From: Priapulus caudatus
Taxonomy: Eukaryota > Priapulida > Priapulimorpha > Priapulimorphida > Priapulidae
Length of the DNA stretch: 28,853 bases
Direction of reading: 5' to 3'
NCBI RefSeq assembly: GCF_000485595.1
Contig: NW_014577264.1
Coordinates: forward strand, 6,088 to 34,940
Within the stretch, counting starts at the first letter, position 1; each line of letters opens with the position of its first letter. Below are positions 11,470 through 19,239 of the stretch, in pieces. The translations under genes were made by a program, and so were the position numbers. The notes under the pieces were generated by a model. The model had not been told where the DNA came from, ran no database searches, and saw only the letters and a program-made list of their open reading frames with translations.

Positions 11470-12410
11470 GCTTGCTCGCTCATTCATCGCTCACGCAGGC
11501 ACACACGCACGCATGCGCATTACGTACGTACTCATTTGCCTATAGGTGGTGTACAACAGTAGAAAGCGTCCATAGGCAGCAGGGTTGAATAAGCACCGAA
11601 CAAAAATTAAATACCCACAATGTTTCGTCGCATACACAACATACACTTTATTCATGTTAAATAACCACAGATTCAAGCTCTATACTCGGCTCGAAACTTT
11701 TGTTAGCTAAATGATGCGCATTTATACAAAGTAGTCGGATCCCGTTTTAAACACAAAAATGGACGGCCAGTCACCATGAATACGCCACTTGACGGAATGG
11801 CACAATTACACGACAAGACAAATCTTACTACTAATGCCTTCTAGTCGTCCACGACGCATCTAACCTGCTTGCATAATGCAAATTAGTACATGCAAAAGAA
11901 TGCCTTTCCAGAGACGAAACAGTGCAAACCAGTGAACAATTTGCGGAAGGTTACCTTTGTATGCCCCTATAGCCATTGATTATTCACGTTTGTTTATATT
12001 TCCAGGCGGCGCAGATAATGACGCCGTCATCATGCGTTGCGAATAGACAAGCCGGTCTGCAGCAATGTTTAGATCCTGCGGCAACAGTGACCATATTGAC
12101 ACAGATTCAGAACAAAGTGTCCTACCTTGCGACGGGTGCCGCGGATATCAGTCATAAACAGGACTACATTCTCCATTCTTTGAGCAACAGCCACGGGGCT
12201 CATGAGCCCTATAACACTGACACCTATCAAAATGCCGATAAGCTTTACTCTCTTCCCAATCAAGGAGCTAGCCAGTATCAATATGGAAGTTATCAAAACA
12301 TTAACTTAGGTGTAACTGGAAAAAATGACGTACGATATCAAAACATTAATCCAGGTGTACGTGGAAATAACGGCAGATGGCAGGGTAGAGATGGATTGGT
12401 GGATGGGTGA
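5272..12410 (+). CDS. Secreted pentraxin/LamG-like protein, seven exons, 381 aa
   Basis: Coding exons are 5272-5301, 6960-7057, 7294-7370, 7614-7833, 8646-8733, 8944-9171 and 12006-12410. They total 1146 bases, or 381 codons plus TGA. Every intron is GT-AG and every junction keeps phase. Residues 1-16 form a hydrophobic signal peptide, with cleavage likely after Ala15 or Ala16. Residues 17-68 are Tyr/Gly/His-rich. About 73-246 is a pentraxin-type jelly roll: C73, the pair C108 (ICFWMKP) and C161 (DTWTHVCIV), VYVNG at 167-171, FTGMVSDLNIY at 202-212, C228 and KWED at 237-240. Residues 248-300 hold C257, C268 and a possible amphipathic helix. The tail from about 315 is Gln/Asn/Tyr/Gly-rich. The fold assignment rests on conserved cysteine spacing and motifs. 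The function (secreted recognition, adhesive or matrix protein) is unknown. The usual pentraxin calcium loop is not visible. The exon model is inferred without transcripts. Confidence 0.8.
5302..6959 (+). other. Intron 1 of pentraxin-like gene
   Basis: A 1658-base intron running from GTAAGA to TTTTAG. It is AT-rich, with an (AT)n run at 5718-5737. It contains a 35-base exact direct repeat at 5684-5718 and 6436-6470, flanked by an inverted 12-mer. The open frames inside it show no coding character. Confidence 0.65.
5684..6470. repeat. 35-bp direct repeat pair with flanking inverted 12-mer
   Basis: Positions 5684-5718 and 6436-6470 are identical over 35 bases. TGTTGCGTGCGA at 5673-5684 is the reverse complement of TCGCACGCAACA at 6472-6483. 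This could be a small degenerate transposon or a sequence duplicated within the intron. No clear target-site duplication was seen. Confidence 0.7.
6960..7057 (+). CDS. Exon 2 of pentraxin-like gene
   Basis: The acceptor is CTATTTTAG and the donor is GTAGAT. It enters in phase 0 and leaves with two bases of a split Ser codon. It encodes WAVIAAEC, which finishes the signal peptide, then a Tyr/His/Gly-rich segment containing HTGYDTPYEVYPWGGY. The donor is weak, but the phase match to exon 3 supports it. Confidence 0.75.
7294..7370 (+). CDS. Exon 3 of pentraxin-like gene
   Basis: A 77-base exon between a CTGACCCAG acceptor and a GTTGTA donor. It enters with one base completing Ser43 and leaves with one base of Glu69. 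It encodes GGYHANNYRGAYTP and a basic stretch, HRKIHTGFTKA. It was found because exons 2 and 4 have incompatible phases and this open segment resolves them exactly. Confidence 0.7.
7614..7833 (+). CDS. Exon 4 of pentraxin-like gene (start of the jelly-roll domain)
   Basis: Preceded by TTTTACCCTGCACAG and followed by GTGAGT. It encodes residues 69-142, including VACALLDP and PTICFWMKPSE. The latter matches the first conserved pentraxin/LamG cysteine strand, where a Cys sits inside an aromatic beta strand. An acceptor nine bases further in (AG at 7621-7622) would keep the frame and shorten the product by three residues. Confidence 0.85.
8646..8733 (+). CDS. Exon 5 of pentraxin-like gene
   Basis: An 88-base exon after CGCATTTTAG, ending at GTATGT. 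It encodes GGMTVTSATLVEDTWTHVCI and then VNTMVYVNG. The W-x-H-V-C strand followed by Y-V-N-G is the hallmark central part of pentraxin and LamG domains, and its Cys161 is the expected partner of Cys108. The frame is fixed because the alternative phase 0 reading meets a stop. Confidence 0.85.
8944..9171 (+). CDS. Exon 6 of pentraxin-like gene (C-terminal half of domain)
   Basis: Acceptor CTTCGTAG, donor GTAAGC, phase 0 at both ends, 76 codons. It encodes the strand FTGMVSDLNIYEEMI, then ELLTMAGSC and DLYKWEDAMDA. These align with the pentraxin series of a GxxGxVxDxNxW/Y strand, a helix with Cys, and a final W-x-x strand. Open reading continues past the donor to a stop at 9270, which could be an alternative unspliced end. 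Confidence 0.85.
9575..9602. repeat. GTT trinucleotide microsatellite
   Basis: About nine tandem GTT units within intron 6. Confidence 0.9.
10765..10805. repeat. CTTT tetranucleotide microsatellite
   Basis: Tandem CTTT with one CATT interruption, inside intron 6. Confidence 0.9.
11388..11467. repeat. CGCA and CA microsatellite
   Basis: GCGGGCGCACGCACG-type units pass into a (CA)n run of about 45 bases within intron 6. Confidence 0.95.
12006..12410 (+). CDS. Exon 7 of pentraxin-like gene (helical and QNYG tail)
   Basis: Acceptor TATTTCCAG; 134 codons to TGA. It starts AAQIMTPSSC and carries a second Cys in QQCLDP. It then holds a probable amphipathic helix (VTILTQIQNKVSYL and onward) and a polar tail rich in Gln, Asn, Tyr and Gly, with two tandem 15-residue repeats starting YQNIN. 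A GTGAGT at 12407 could act as a donor. However, the in-frame TGA and the AATAAA at 12480 argue that the gene ends here. Confidence 0.8.
   Translation, partial: AAQIMTPSSCVANRQAGLQQCLDPAATVTILTQIQNKVSYLATGAADISHKQDYILHSLSNSHGAHEPYNTDTYQNADKLYSLPNQGASQYQYGSYQNINLGVTGKNDVRYQNINPGVRGNNGRWQGRDGLVDG
12291..12380 (+). repeat. 45-bp coding tandem duplication
   Basis: Positions 12291-12335 and 12336-12380 are clearly related and encode YQNINLGVTGKNDVR and YQNINPGVRGNNGRW. They lie in the tail of exon 7. The unit length is a multiple of three and preserves the frame. Confidence 0.85.
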
Positions 12411-12479
12411 GTGGGTGTGTGAGTAAGTACAGGTGTGAGACTGAAACTGATGAGGTGCCACCCCGAGAGCGAAGCTGTG

Positions 12480-12485
12480 AATAAA
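12480..12485 (+). terminator. Polyadenylation signal of pentraxin-like gene
   Basis: AATAAA lies 70 bases after the stop codon at 12410. This gives a short 3' untranslated region ending near 12500. Confidence 0.65.
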
Positions 12486-12739
12486 TAATGTAGTCGACAT
12501 AAATACGATGATCCGTCGTGCCTTAATTGGTTCTCCACGTATTCCTGCCCACTCTCATTACTGGTTACATCTACTCTTACTCCTGCAGCTTTTGTTGAGG
12601 TACTGGCTTTTTTTCTTATTCCCTGCCGAATACACTGTAGTGGCTCTGACACTTACGTAAAATGATGAGGGACAACATGATAGAAAGGATGATAACTTGA
12701 GGATTAAGCGAGTGATAAGCACACGGGTCTTTTGCCTAC

Positions 12740-13030
12740 TTACACGAGTACTTACTCTCTCCTCTTTCCCTGCTCCTCTTCCTCCTCCTCTTCCTCTTCC
12801 TCCTCCACATCCTCTTCATCCTCCTGTTTCTCCCTCTCCTGATCTTCCTCCACATCCTCTTCCTCTTCCTCCTCCACATCCTCCTCCTGTTTCGCCTCCT
12901 TTTCCTCCACATCCTCTTCTTCCTCCTCCACATCATCCTCCTCCTCGTCTTCCTCCTCCACATCATCCTCTTCTTCCTCCTCCACATCATCTTCTTCCTC
13001 ATCCTCCTCCCCTGCTCCCTCCCACGCATT
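12740..13030. repeat. CTC/CCTCCACATCCTCTT minisatellite
   Basis: Tandem, variable units of TCCTCC, CACATCC and TCTTCC on + give a polypyrimidine block. The reverse strand reads as poly-Glu/Val/Asp or Arg/Lys/Met frames. These come from the repeat and are not supported as genes. Confidence 0.9.
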
Positions 13031-13084
13031 CTCCCTTCCTCACATTTCACGTGTCTGTTCCTCTCCTGCCTAAATCCGTTGCAA

Positions 13085-14400
13085 GGAATTTGAAATAAAA
13101 TTCTGTTCGTTCTCAGAAGTTTTCCCACCTTGACTTGTTTTTATGGGAGTTCTTGTTTTCATTCTAAATTTCTTATCAATTATCTTGTGGGCACTTGACT
13201 TGCTAATTGACATTTCACCGTGTGCCATTTTTTTGGTTTCGCTTGTTTTAAGTTGTTTCAATTGGGGCATGGGGGGGTATGTGTGTGTACTTGTTGATTT
13301 GAATAAAGTTCAAATGTACTTCATCGTTGACATGAGGAGATGTGGTGTGTTTTGACTTGTGGTTCTCGTTTTACTGTTGTCTTGATGAAAAATTTTAGCT
13401 GTTCGTAATATCTCAGAGAGTCAGAGAGTGCTTGCTGTTGAAATTATAGAGTTATCTCGCAAAGCTAGATTTAATTTTAGAAAGATGAAAAGTGTATCTC
13501 GAAAAAACGAGGCAGTTTAAAGAATCACATGTAATAAGTTTAGCATATATTTATGCGTGTATAAGTCGCACCCCATATTTTGCCTTAAAAAGTTGGTCCA
13601 AAACTTTTACAAGCGAAATTCACGTGGAAGATGAGACTAACTCGATCAACCGGCGAATTTGATACGTCGTGATTTCACACTTAATTACAACTCATTGTCC
13701 TCTGAGTAAATGAGCAGTTATCTCTGACTGATCAATTAATATTATTACTAATAACTATGAAACCAGTCGGCAAGCTCGAAAGACCAGACCTAGAATAACT
13801 GTTTCGGGCCTAGTTTTCATATTACATGGTAATTTATTCAAGATGCAATATGCGCTCGCGTGGTTCGGCATTTGTAATAGCAGATGGTTGCGATAACGAT
13901 GACATTTCTTGCACAAGATTTCTTAGCCTCTAGTAGCACCCCTGATTGTTTTTATTGAAGTTGTGTGCAAAAAAGTGCGACGTATATACGAGTAAATATG
14001 ATACTCGTGTTACCCTAGCAACGCGTGAGCACCCGAGTCAAAATGTAACTTTTTTTGTGGCTTGAGAAATTCTCACACTTTATAAACTTTGACTGAAATT
14101 TCGACGAGACTCTAGAAAATAGCATTCAGTGCTGCGATGTCATGTCATATCGATTTCTCTCGAAAATTCGTAATCGTTCGGATTTCCATAATTCTCATAA
14201 GATTAAGTAGTCAATTCAAGGTTAGCTAAACGACCGATCGAAATTTTTTCCCATTAAAATTCTATCGATTTAACGACTCTGATCGCGAGTACTTGAGGTT
14301 GTTATCGTCGAGCTGTATCACCGTAGTCGGAAGCCGTTACTGCATTTAGCGAGAGTAGAAGCTGTGTAGGTAGACGATAGAGGCGGTATAGCTTGCGCGC
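13085..14400. other. Intergenic stretch, no gene recognised
   Basis: AT-rich sequence between the repeat and the CstF-77 promoter region. AATAAA hexamers occur near 13094 and 13303, but no coding exon can be tied to them. The CstF-77 promoter should lie at its right end, where CpG content rises from about 14280. No TATA box is obvious there. Confidence 0.5.
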
Positions 14401-14484
14401 GCGGCGTGTGTGTCGGTCGTGGCTGTGGAGTGACCACCGGTGGTTCCTGATGACCGCAGTGTCCGGTCTGTCCGTGAGTGAGCG

Positions 14485-14539
14485 ATGGCACGAGGGTCGC
14501 GTGCCGCCGCCGGCCCCCTGGACCAGCACCCAGTCGTAG
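14485..14539 (+). CDS. CSTF3: CstF-77 exon 1
   Basis: ATG in a GCGATGG context starts [18 protein letters not shown], then one base of a Gly codon before a GTACGT donor. An in-frame TGA at 14479-14481 rules out an earlier start. The phase exactly matches the second exon. The 18 residues are not conserved in known CstF-77 proteins, so the exon is inferred from splice signals and frame. Confidence 0.7.
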
Positions 14540-17500
14540 GTACGTGACGTGAGAGAGAGAGACGCGCGCGAGATCCTTGCTAGCGGTTAATCGTTGCGCG
14601 ATCGCTCGTTCGCGGAGACGGCGCCCCCTGGTGGCCTGCTGCCCCCCGCGCGCGCGGCGGGCTGTTTTCCCCGATCTTGGGACGTGGCGTGCGATTTTGA
14701 TTTACGGGAGATTTTCGCTCGATTAATGGGTTAAAGTTAGGTTTAGCCATGGTGTGGTGGCAATGGTTGCAAGAACGTCGAAATGTCTCTGTCCTCTTTC
14801 GCAAGTACCCCATGGAAAATCTTTCCAATCGAACGTGTAAACGAAACTTGTACGATCATTCGCTGTAAGTCGCGAGGTCGCGCGAAATTTTCTGTAAAAT
14901 CGCACGCTAGGTCCCCAGGGTTGACGTGGGACCACCCACCCACCGTCCAAATCGACCTGTCCGTCCGAGATGAACACCCTCGCCTCTCGGATATCGCTGC
15001 CGGTTCGTTCGAGCTAGGACGGTCCATCGTCTTTCCAACGCGCTGCGGACTCTGCCACACTTCGTCGTTAAGCAGCGTTGTTTAGAACCAAAACGGCGCC
15101 ACAGATCCGCCAGGCCCACCTCCCCACGTTTTCGACAGCTCCGGGCGGACGGGTCGATCATCATCATTCATTATCGTCTCCGTAAACGAGCGAGGGAGAG
15201 AGAGAGGCTAGACGAGGGGGGGAGAGATACGCGGCGCGCGCGCGAGCGAGCGCGTGCGGCGTGCGTGTGAGCGCGTGACAGTTCCGCACCATCTTCTCTG
15301 TCCGCAGGTTCCGTGGGGAAGCCCCACGGCTCCTTGTCCTCCTCTGCAGCATCGCGGCTCGCCGACCAGCAGGGATACATCCCGGACAAGGTGAAGAAGG
15401 CGGATGCGCGCCTCGACGACAACCCGTACGACACGGACGCGTGGAACGTGCTGATCCGCGACGCTCAGACGAAGCCGATCGTCGAGGCGCGCGTCACGAT
15501 GGAGCGCTGCGTCGAGCGCTTCCCCAACGCCGGCCGCTACTGGCGGCAGTACATCGACGCCGAGCTGCGGCAGCGCAACTTTGAGAAGGTGGAGAAGCTG
15601 TTCCAGCGCTGCCTCCTCAAGGTGCTCAACATCGACCTGTGGCGCGCGTACCTCAACTACGTCAAGGACACGAAGGGCTCGCTGCCGTCCTACCGCGAGA
15701 AGATGGCGCAGGCGTACGATTTTGCGCTCGATAAGATGGGCATGGATATCATGTCGTATCAGATCTGGGCGGATTACATCACGTTCCTGAAGAACGTGGA
15801 GGCGGTGGGGTCGTACGCGGAGAACCAGCGCATCACGGCCGTGCGCAAGATCTACCAGCGCGGCTGCGTCAACCCGATGGTGAACATAGAGCAGCTGTGG
15901 AAGGACTACACGGCGTACGAGACGGGCATCAACCCGCTCATCGCGAAGAAGATGGTGGACGACCGCAGCCGCGACTACATGAACGCGCGCCGCGTCTCGA
16001 AGGAGTACGAGGCGGTGACGCGCGGCCTCGCGCGCGGCGTCCCGTCCGTGCCGCCGATGGCCGTGCCGGAGGAGGAGCGCCAGGTGGCGCTGTGGAAGAA
16101 GTACATCGCGTGGGAGAAGGGCAACCCGCTGCGCTCCGAGGACCACGCCGCGATCACGAAGCGCGTCATGTTCGCGTACGAGCAGTGCCTGCTCTGCCTC
16201 GGCCACCACCCGGACATCTGGTACGAGGCGGCGCTCTACCTGGAGCAGTCGAGCAAGCTGCTCGTCGAGAAGGGAGACACGAACGCCGGCAAGCTGTTCA
16301 GCGACGAGGCGGCGAACATGTACGAGCGTGCGATCACGACCATGCTGCGCCGCAACCAGCTGCTCTACTTCGCATACGCTGACTTCGAAGAGAGTCGCAT
16401 GCACTTCCAGAAGGTGCACCAAATCTACCAGAAGATACTCGACATCTCGGACGCCGACCCGTCCCTCGCGTACATCCAGTACATGAAGTTTGCGAGGCGC
16501 GCGGAGGGGATCAAGTCGGCACGCGCCATCTTCAAGAAGGCTCGGGAGGACGCTCGCTCGAGCTACCACATCTTCGTCGGAGCCGCGCTCATGGAGTACT
16601 ACTGCAGCAAGGACAAGAACGTCGCGTTCAAGATCTTCGAGCTGGGCGTGAAGCGCTACGCGGACTCGCCAGAGTTCATCCTCTCTTACGTGGAGCACCT
16701 GTCGCACCTCAACGAGGACAACAACACGCGCGTGCTCTTCGAACGCGTGCTCACGTCGGGCGGGCTCCGCGACGAGAACTCGCTCGAGATCTGGAACGAG
16801 TTTCTCCGCTTCGAGACGGACGTCGGCGACCTCGCGAGCATCCTGAAGGTCGAGCGGCGGAGGAACGCCGTCATCGAGAGGCTGAGCGCGCTCGAGGGCA
16901 AGGAGACGGCGCTGCTCGTCGACCGATACAAGTTCCTCGACCTGTACCCGTGCACCGGCGGGGAGCTGCGCGCGATCGGATACCGCGAGCTGTCTCGCCC
17001 GCGCCCGCATGCGGCGGCGACCACGGCATCGACCCCTGCGACGGCGGCAGGTGGCGCTGGCGAGGACGACGACGGCGGGCGGGCGCGTCCGGAGTACCCG
17101 CGGCCGAACCTGGAGCAGATGATCCCGTTCAAGCCTCGCGTCATCGCCCCGCCGGGAGCGCACCCGGTCCCCGGGGGCGTGTTCCCGGCCCCGCCCGCCG
17201 CCGCCCACCTCATGGGGGCGCTGCCGCCGCCCGCGTACTTCCACGGTCCGTTCGTCGCCGTCGATTGCCTCATCGAGAGATTCCGCGCGTGCGATTTGCC
17301 GACCGAGCCGCTGATAGGGGGCGCCGACGGAGCTAACGGCCACAACGCGCTGCACGCGGAGTACACGAAGCTGTTTGAGTTTTTCGCGAACACGGGCGCG
17401 CTGCCGCAGCCGGAGGGCAGGAAGAGGAAGGCGGGGGCGGGGGCCGGCGGGGAGGGAGACGACGACGACGAGGACGACGCCGCCGCCGCGCCGCCCGTCA

Positions 17501-17541
17501 ACGACCTCTACCGCGCGCGCCAGCAGAAACGCGTGCGATGA
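14485..17541 (+). CDS. CSTF3: Cleavage stimulation factor subunit 3 (CstF-77), 2 coding exons, 762 aa
   Basis: CstF-77 is the nuclear scaffold of the CstF complex. It dimerises and bridges CstF-50, CstF-64 and CPSF during mRNA cleavage and polyadenylation. Coding exons 14485-14539 and 15308-17541 join in phase through a Gly codon. The protein is 762 residues, against about 717 in vertebrates. After a divergent N-terminus, [10 protein letters not shown] starts the HAT-N repeats (roughly residues 50-270), followed by HAT-C (roughly 270-580). Near-invariant blocks include [74 protein letters not shown] and [20 protein letters not shown]. The C-terminal monkeytail region has [17 protein letters not shown], a Pro-rich stretch, an acidic run near 733-742 and the conserved ending [10 protein letters not shown]. 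The start is fixed by an in-frame TGA two codons upstream and a good Kozak context. The lack of introns in the body and the very high GC at third codon positions are unusual. Confidence 0.95.
14540..15307 (+). other. CSTF3: Intron 1 of CSTF3
   Basis: A 768-base intron from GTACGT to CTGTCCGCAG. It is CpG-rich at both ends, contains GA and GCGC tracts, and holds a near-consensus CTCF motif at 14619-14637. Open frames on both strands here are not supported as genes. Confidence 0.65.
14619..14637 (-). promoter_or_regulatory. Candidate CTCF binding site
   Basis: The minus strand reads AGGCCACCAGGGGGCGCCG. This matches the CTCF consensus core GGCCACCAGGGGGCGC over 16 consecutive bases. It lies about 80 bases into intron 1 of CSTF3, close to the promoter. 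CTCF is conserved across bilaterians with a similar motif. Occupancy is not shown by sequence. Confidence 0.55.
15308..17541 (+). CDS. CSTF3: CstF-77 exon 2 (almost the whole protein)
   Basis: Begins after CTGTCCGCAG with two bases finishing Gly19 and reads open for 743 codons plus TGA. It encodes all HAT repeats, the Pro-rich region and the C-terminus. The vertebrate gene splits this region over many exons, so a single exon suggests massive intron loss or an ancient processed copy that gained a new 5' exon. The reading frame is intact and conserved, which argues for function. A 715-codon open frame on the opposite strand is a by-product of G/C third bases. Confidence 0.93.
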
Positions 17542-17760
17542 TTGCGCGTGCGTGGGTGCGTGTGCGTGGGTGCGCGTGAGTGCGTCCGTGTGGTTGCATT
17601 GGTGTGCGCGCGTTGCGTGCGTGCGTGTGTACTTACGTTAGTGCGTGTGCGAGCGTTTGTCCATATGGTTGCATTGGTGAGCGTGTGCGTGCGTGCATGC
17701 GTGTGCGTGGGTGTCTGCGTGGATACGTGTGCGTGCGTGAGTGCGTGCGTGGAGACGTGC
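17541..17760. repeat. GTGC/GTGTGC microsatellite
   Basis: GTGCGTGC-type units with scattered substitutions begin directly after the CSTF3 stop codon, so they probably lie in its 3' untranslated region. Confidence 0.9.
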
Positions 17761-17777
17761 GATAGTTGTTTAGATGC

Positions 17778-17849
17778 TGGCTTCGTTGAGCAATAAGTTG
17801 CTCGACTGAACGAGGCATGGCTTCGTTGAGCATTAAGTTGAACGAGGCA
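17778..17849. repeat. Two-copy 40/32-bp tandem repeat
   Basis: 17778-17817 and 17818-17849 share TGGCTTCGTTGAGC, AAGTTG and AACGAGGCA. The second copy lacks eight bases. Each copy contains complementary CTTCGTT and AACGAGG segments, so the RNA could fold as short hairpins in the putative CSTF3 3' untranslated region. Confidence 0.85.
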
Positions 17850-17861
17850 GTCTGTTAAGCG

Positions 17862-17926
17862 CAGGTCCCAACTTCGTGTTTATTTCCTACAACAATCTCT
17901 ACAACGATAACATGAACGTGACATAA
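17862..17926 (+). repeat. 65-bp exact dispersed repeat, copy 1
   Basis: Identical over 65 bases to 24906-24970, from CAGGTCCCAACTTCG to AACGTGACATAA. It lies about 320 bases downstream of the CSTF3 stop. See copy 2 for the possible coding reading. Confidence 0.9.
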
Positions 17927-18240
17927 ATACCCAGCATCATGATCCGCTTCACAGAAGGTCAGTGATGATTGAAGAGACGCGGGATGTCACTCCGGGAGAA
18001 GGGGAGAAGGGGGGAGGCCGCGGCAACGGGTGTGGGGTTGTGTATAGGGTGGTAGCTGTACGTATAGGAGCGATATAATAGATAACACGAGATCTCCTTG
18101 TCTTATGTATTTGTTGTGATGCTAATATACAGTTTTACCTGCAAACCCGTAACTAATTAATTAATTAACTAATTATAAGGCTGTGCGCCGTAGGAAGCTG
18201 TGATCGTTGATTTTTCAATGTGACGTTGCTTGTCAATTGC
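17927..18240. other. CSTF3 downstream flank, no gene recognised
   Basis: Includes a purine-rich GGGAGAAGGGG run near 17995-18017 and AATTAATTAATTAACTAATTA near 18157. No canonical AATAAA for CSTF3 was found. CATAAA at 17922 and AATATA near 18123 are possible variant signals. Confidence 0.4.
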
Positions 18241-18254
18241 TTTCTCTGCGCATC

Positions 18255-18420
18255 GTGCGTGGGTGCGTGCGTGCGTGTGTGCGTGCGTGCGTGCGTTCGC
18301 ATCGTGTCAGCATCGTGCGTGCACGTGTACATAACGTGTGCACCGGGATGTGTGACGTGTGTGTAAACAGCGCAGCGTGCGTGCGTGCCTACGTGTGTGC
18401 GTGCGCAGCAATGCTAGCCG
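18255..18420. repeat. GTGC-rich microsatellite block
   Basis: GCGTGCGTGCGTGTGTGC units, interrupted by a unique stretch near 18300-18370 and resuming to about 18412. Confidence 0.85.
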
Positions 18421-18731
18421 TCGGGGGGACGGAGAAGGTTTACACAAGCACCGCAACAGCGACGCCGCCGCTGCCGCCGACGACGACGCTAGCAGCGAAA
18501 AAAAACAGGTTTTATCTTTCGGTTAATATAACTGGTCGAAGGTTTAGCCTTGGCGGTTTTTCCTCGCGAAGGTAAGCGAGTTTTGTGGGTCTCACGTGCG
18601 GTGGATGCCTCTCTTACCTGTACCTACCTGTTCTCTTACTTGTACCTACCTGTTCTCTTCGACACGCGGCTAAGAAAAAGGGTTCCTGGGTTCGGATGCC
18701 TTAAAGCGGCCCATACACGCACAATATCTTT

Positions 18732-18801
18732 GACAATAATATTCATGCAATATTATTGTCAGGAAATTCTGTTGGCCACCAACGGCACAATAATATTGTG
18801 C
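18732..18801. repeat. Pair of AATATT palindromes
   Basis: GACAATAATATT (18732-18743) and its reverse complement (18749-18760) flank a five-base loop. A second perfect palindrome, GCACAATAATATTGTGC, lies at 18785-18801. The cluster is flanked by related CACAATATC (18720-18728) and GCAATATCGTC (18800-18810) segments. It looks like a remnant of a small palindromic mobile element. Confidence 0.7.
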
Positions 18802-19054
18802 AATATCGTCTTTTGTGCTCTGATGGTGAAGGTGAACAGACGGATCTGCACAATGAGACAATGAGTGGGCAATGAGAACCTTCAATTAATATCTACTGGG
18901 TTTTGATTCCGTCAGAATATTGCGCAAGTCAAAATGTTTGCATGCATGCTTTCCTTCTGTACCCACCGCATCCTCCGATAGTGTTTGCGTGTGCTGCTGC
19001 ATTTGTAGTTTCCATGGGAGTGGAACTACGCATACACGGCGGCAACGGCAGTGG

Positions 19055-19058
19055 GCGC

Positions 19059-19097
<39 letters not shown>

Positions 19098-19100
19098 TAC
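19055..19100. repeat. GTGC microsatellite
   Basis: About 11 tandem GTGC units. Confidence 0.95.
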
Positions 19101-19239
19101 GTGCCTTCCGTAGATGTAGATGTAGAGGTAGACCAGACAGAACACAGGTCAGCAGGCGTCTCCGCAGGCTCCGTCTAAAACTACGGTTTCCATTAATTGC
19201 ATCACGCGTCGTTACGAGGTGAAAGTTGCAGACGAAGCC

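Larger units (their letters stand above)
9172..12005 (+). other. Intron 6 of pentraxin-like gene
   Basis: A 2834-base intron from GTAAGC to TTTCCAG and the longest in the gene. It contains a (GTT)n run at about 9575-9602, a (CTTT)n run at 10765-10805 and a CGCA/CA microsatellite at 11388-11467. I see no convincing extra exon in it, but a small in-phase one cannot be excluded. Confidence 0.65.

Noticed and set aside
12736-13128. Arg/Lys/Met- and Glu/Val/Asp-rich minus-strand frames and a Pro-rich + frame
   Set aside because: All three are readings of the CTC-type minisatellite.
15208-17355. 715-codon open frame on the minus strand
   Set aside because: It is antisense to conserved CstF-77 codons. 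G/C third bases remove stop codons from the opposite strand, and the product is Arg/Val/Leu-rich without a domain.
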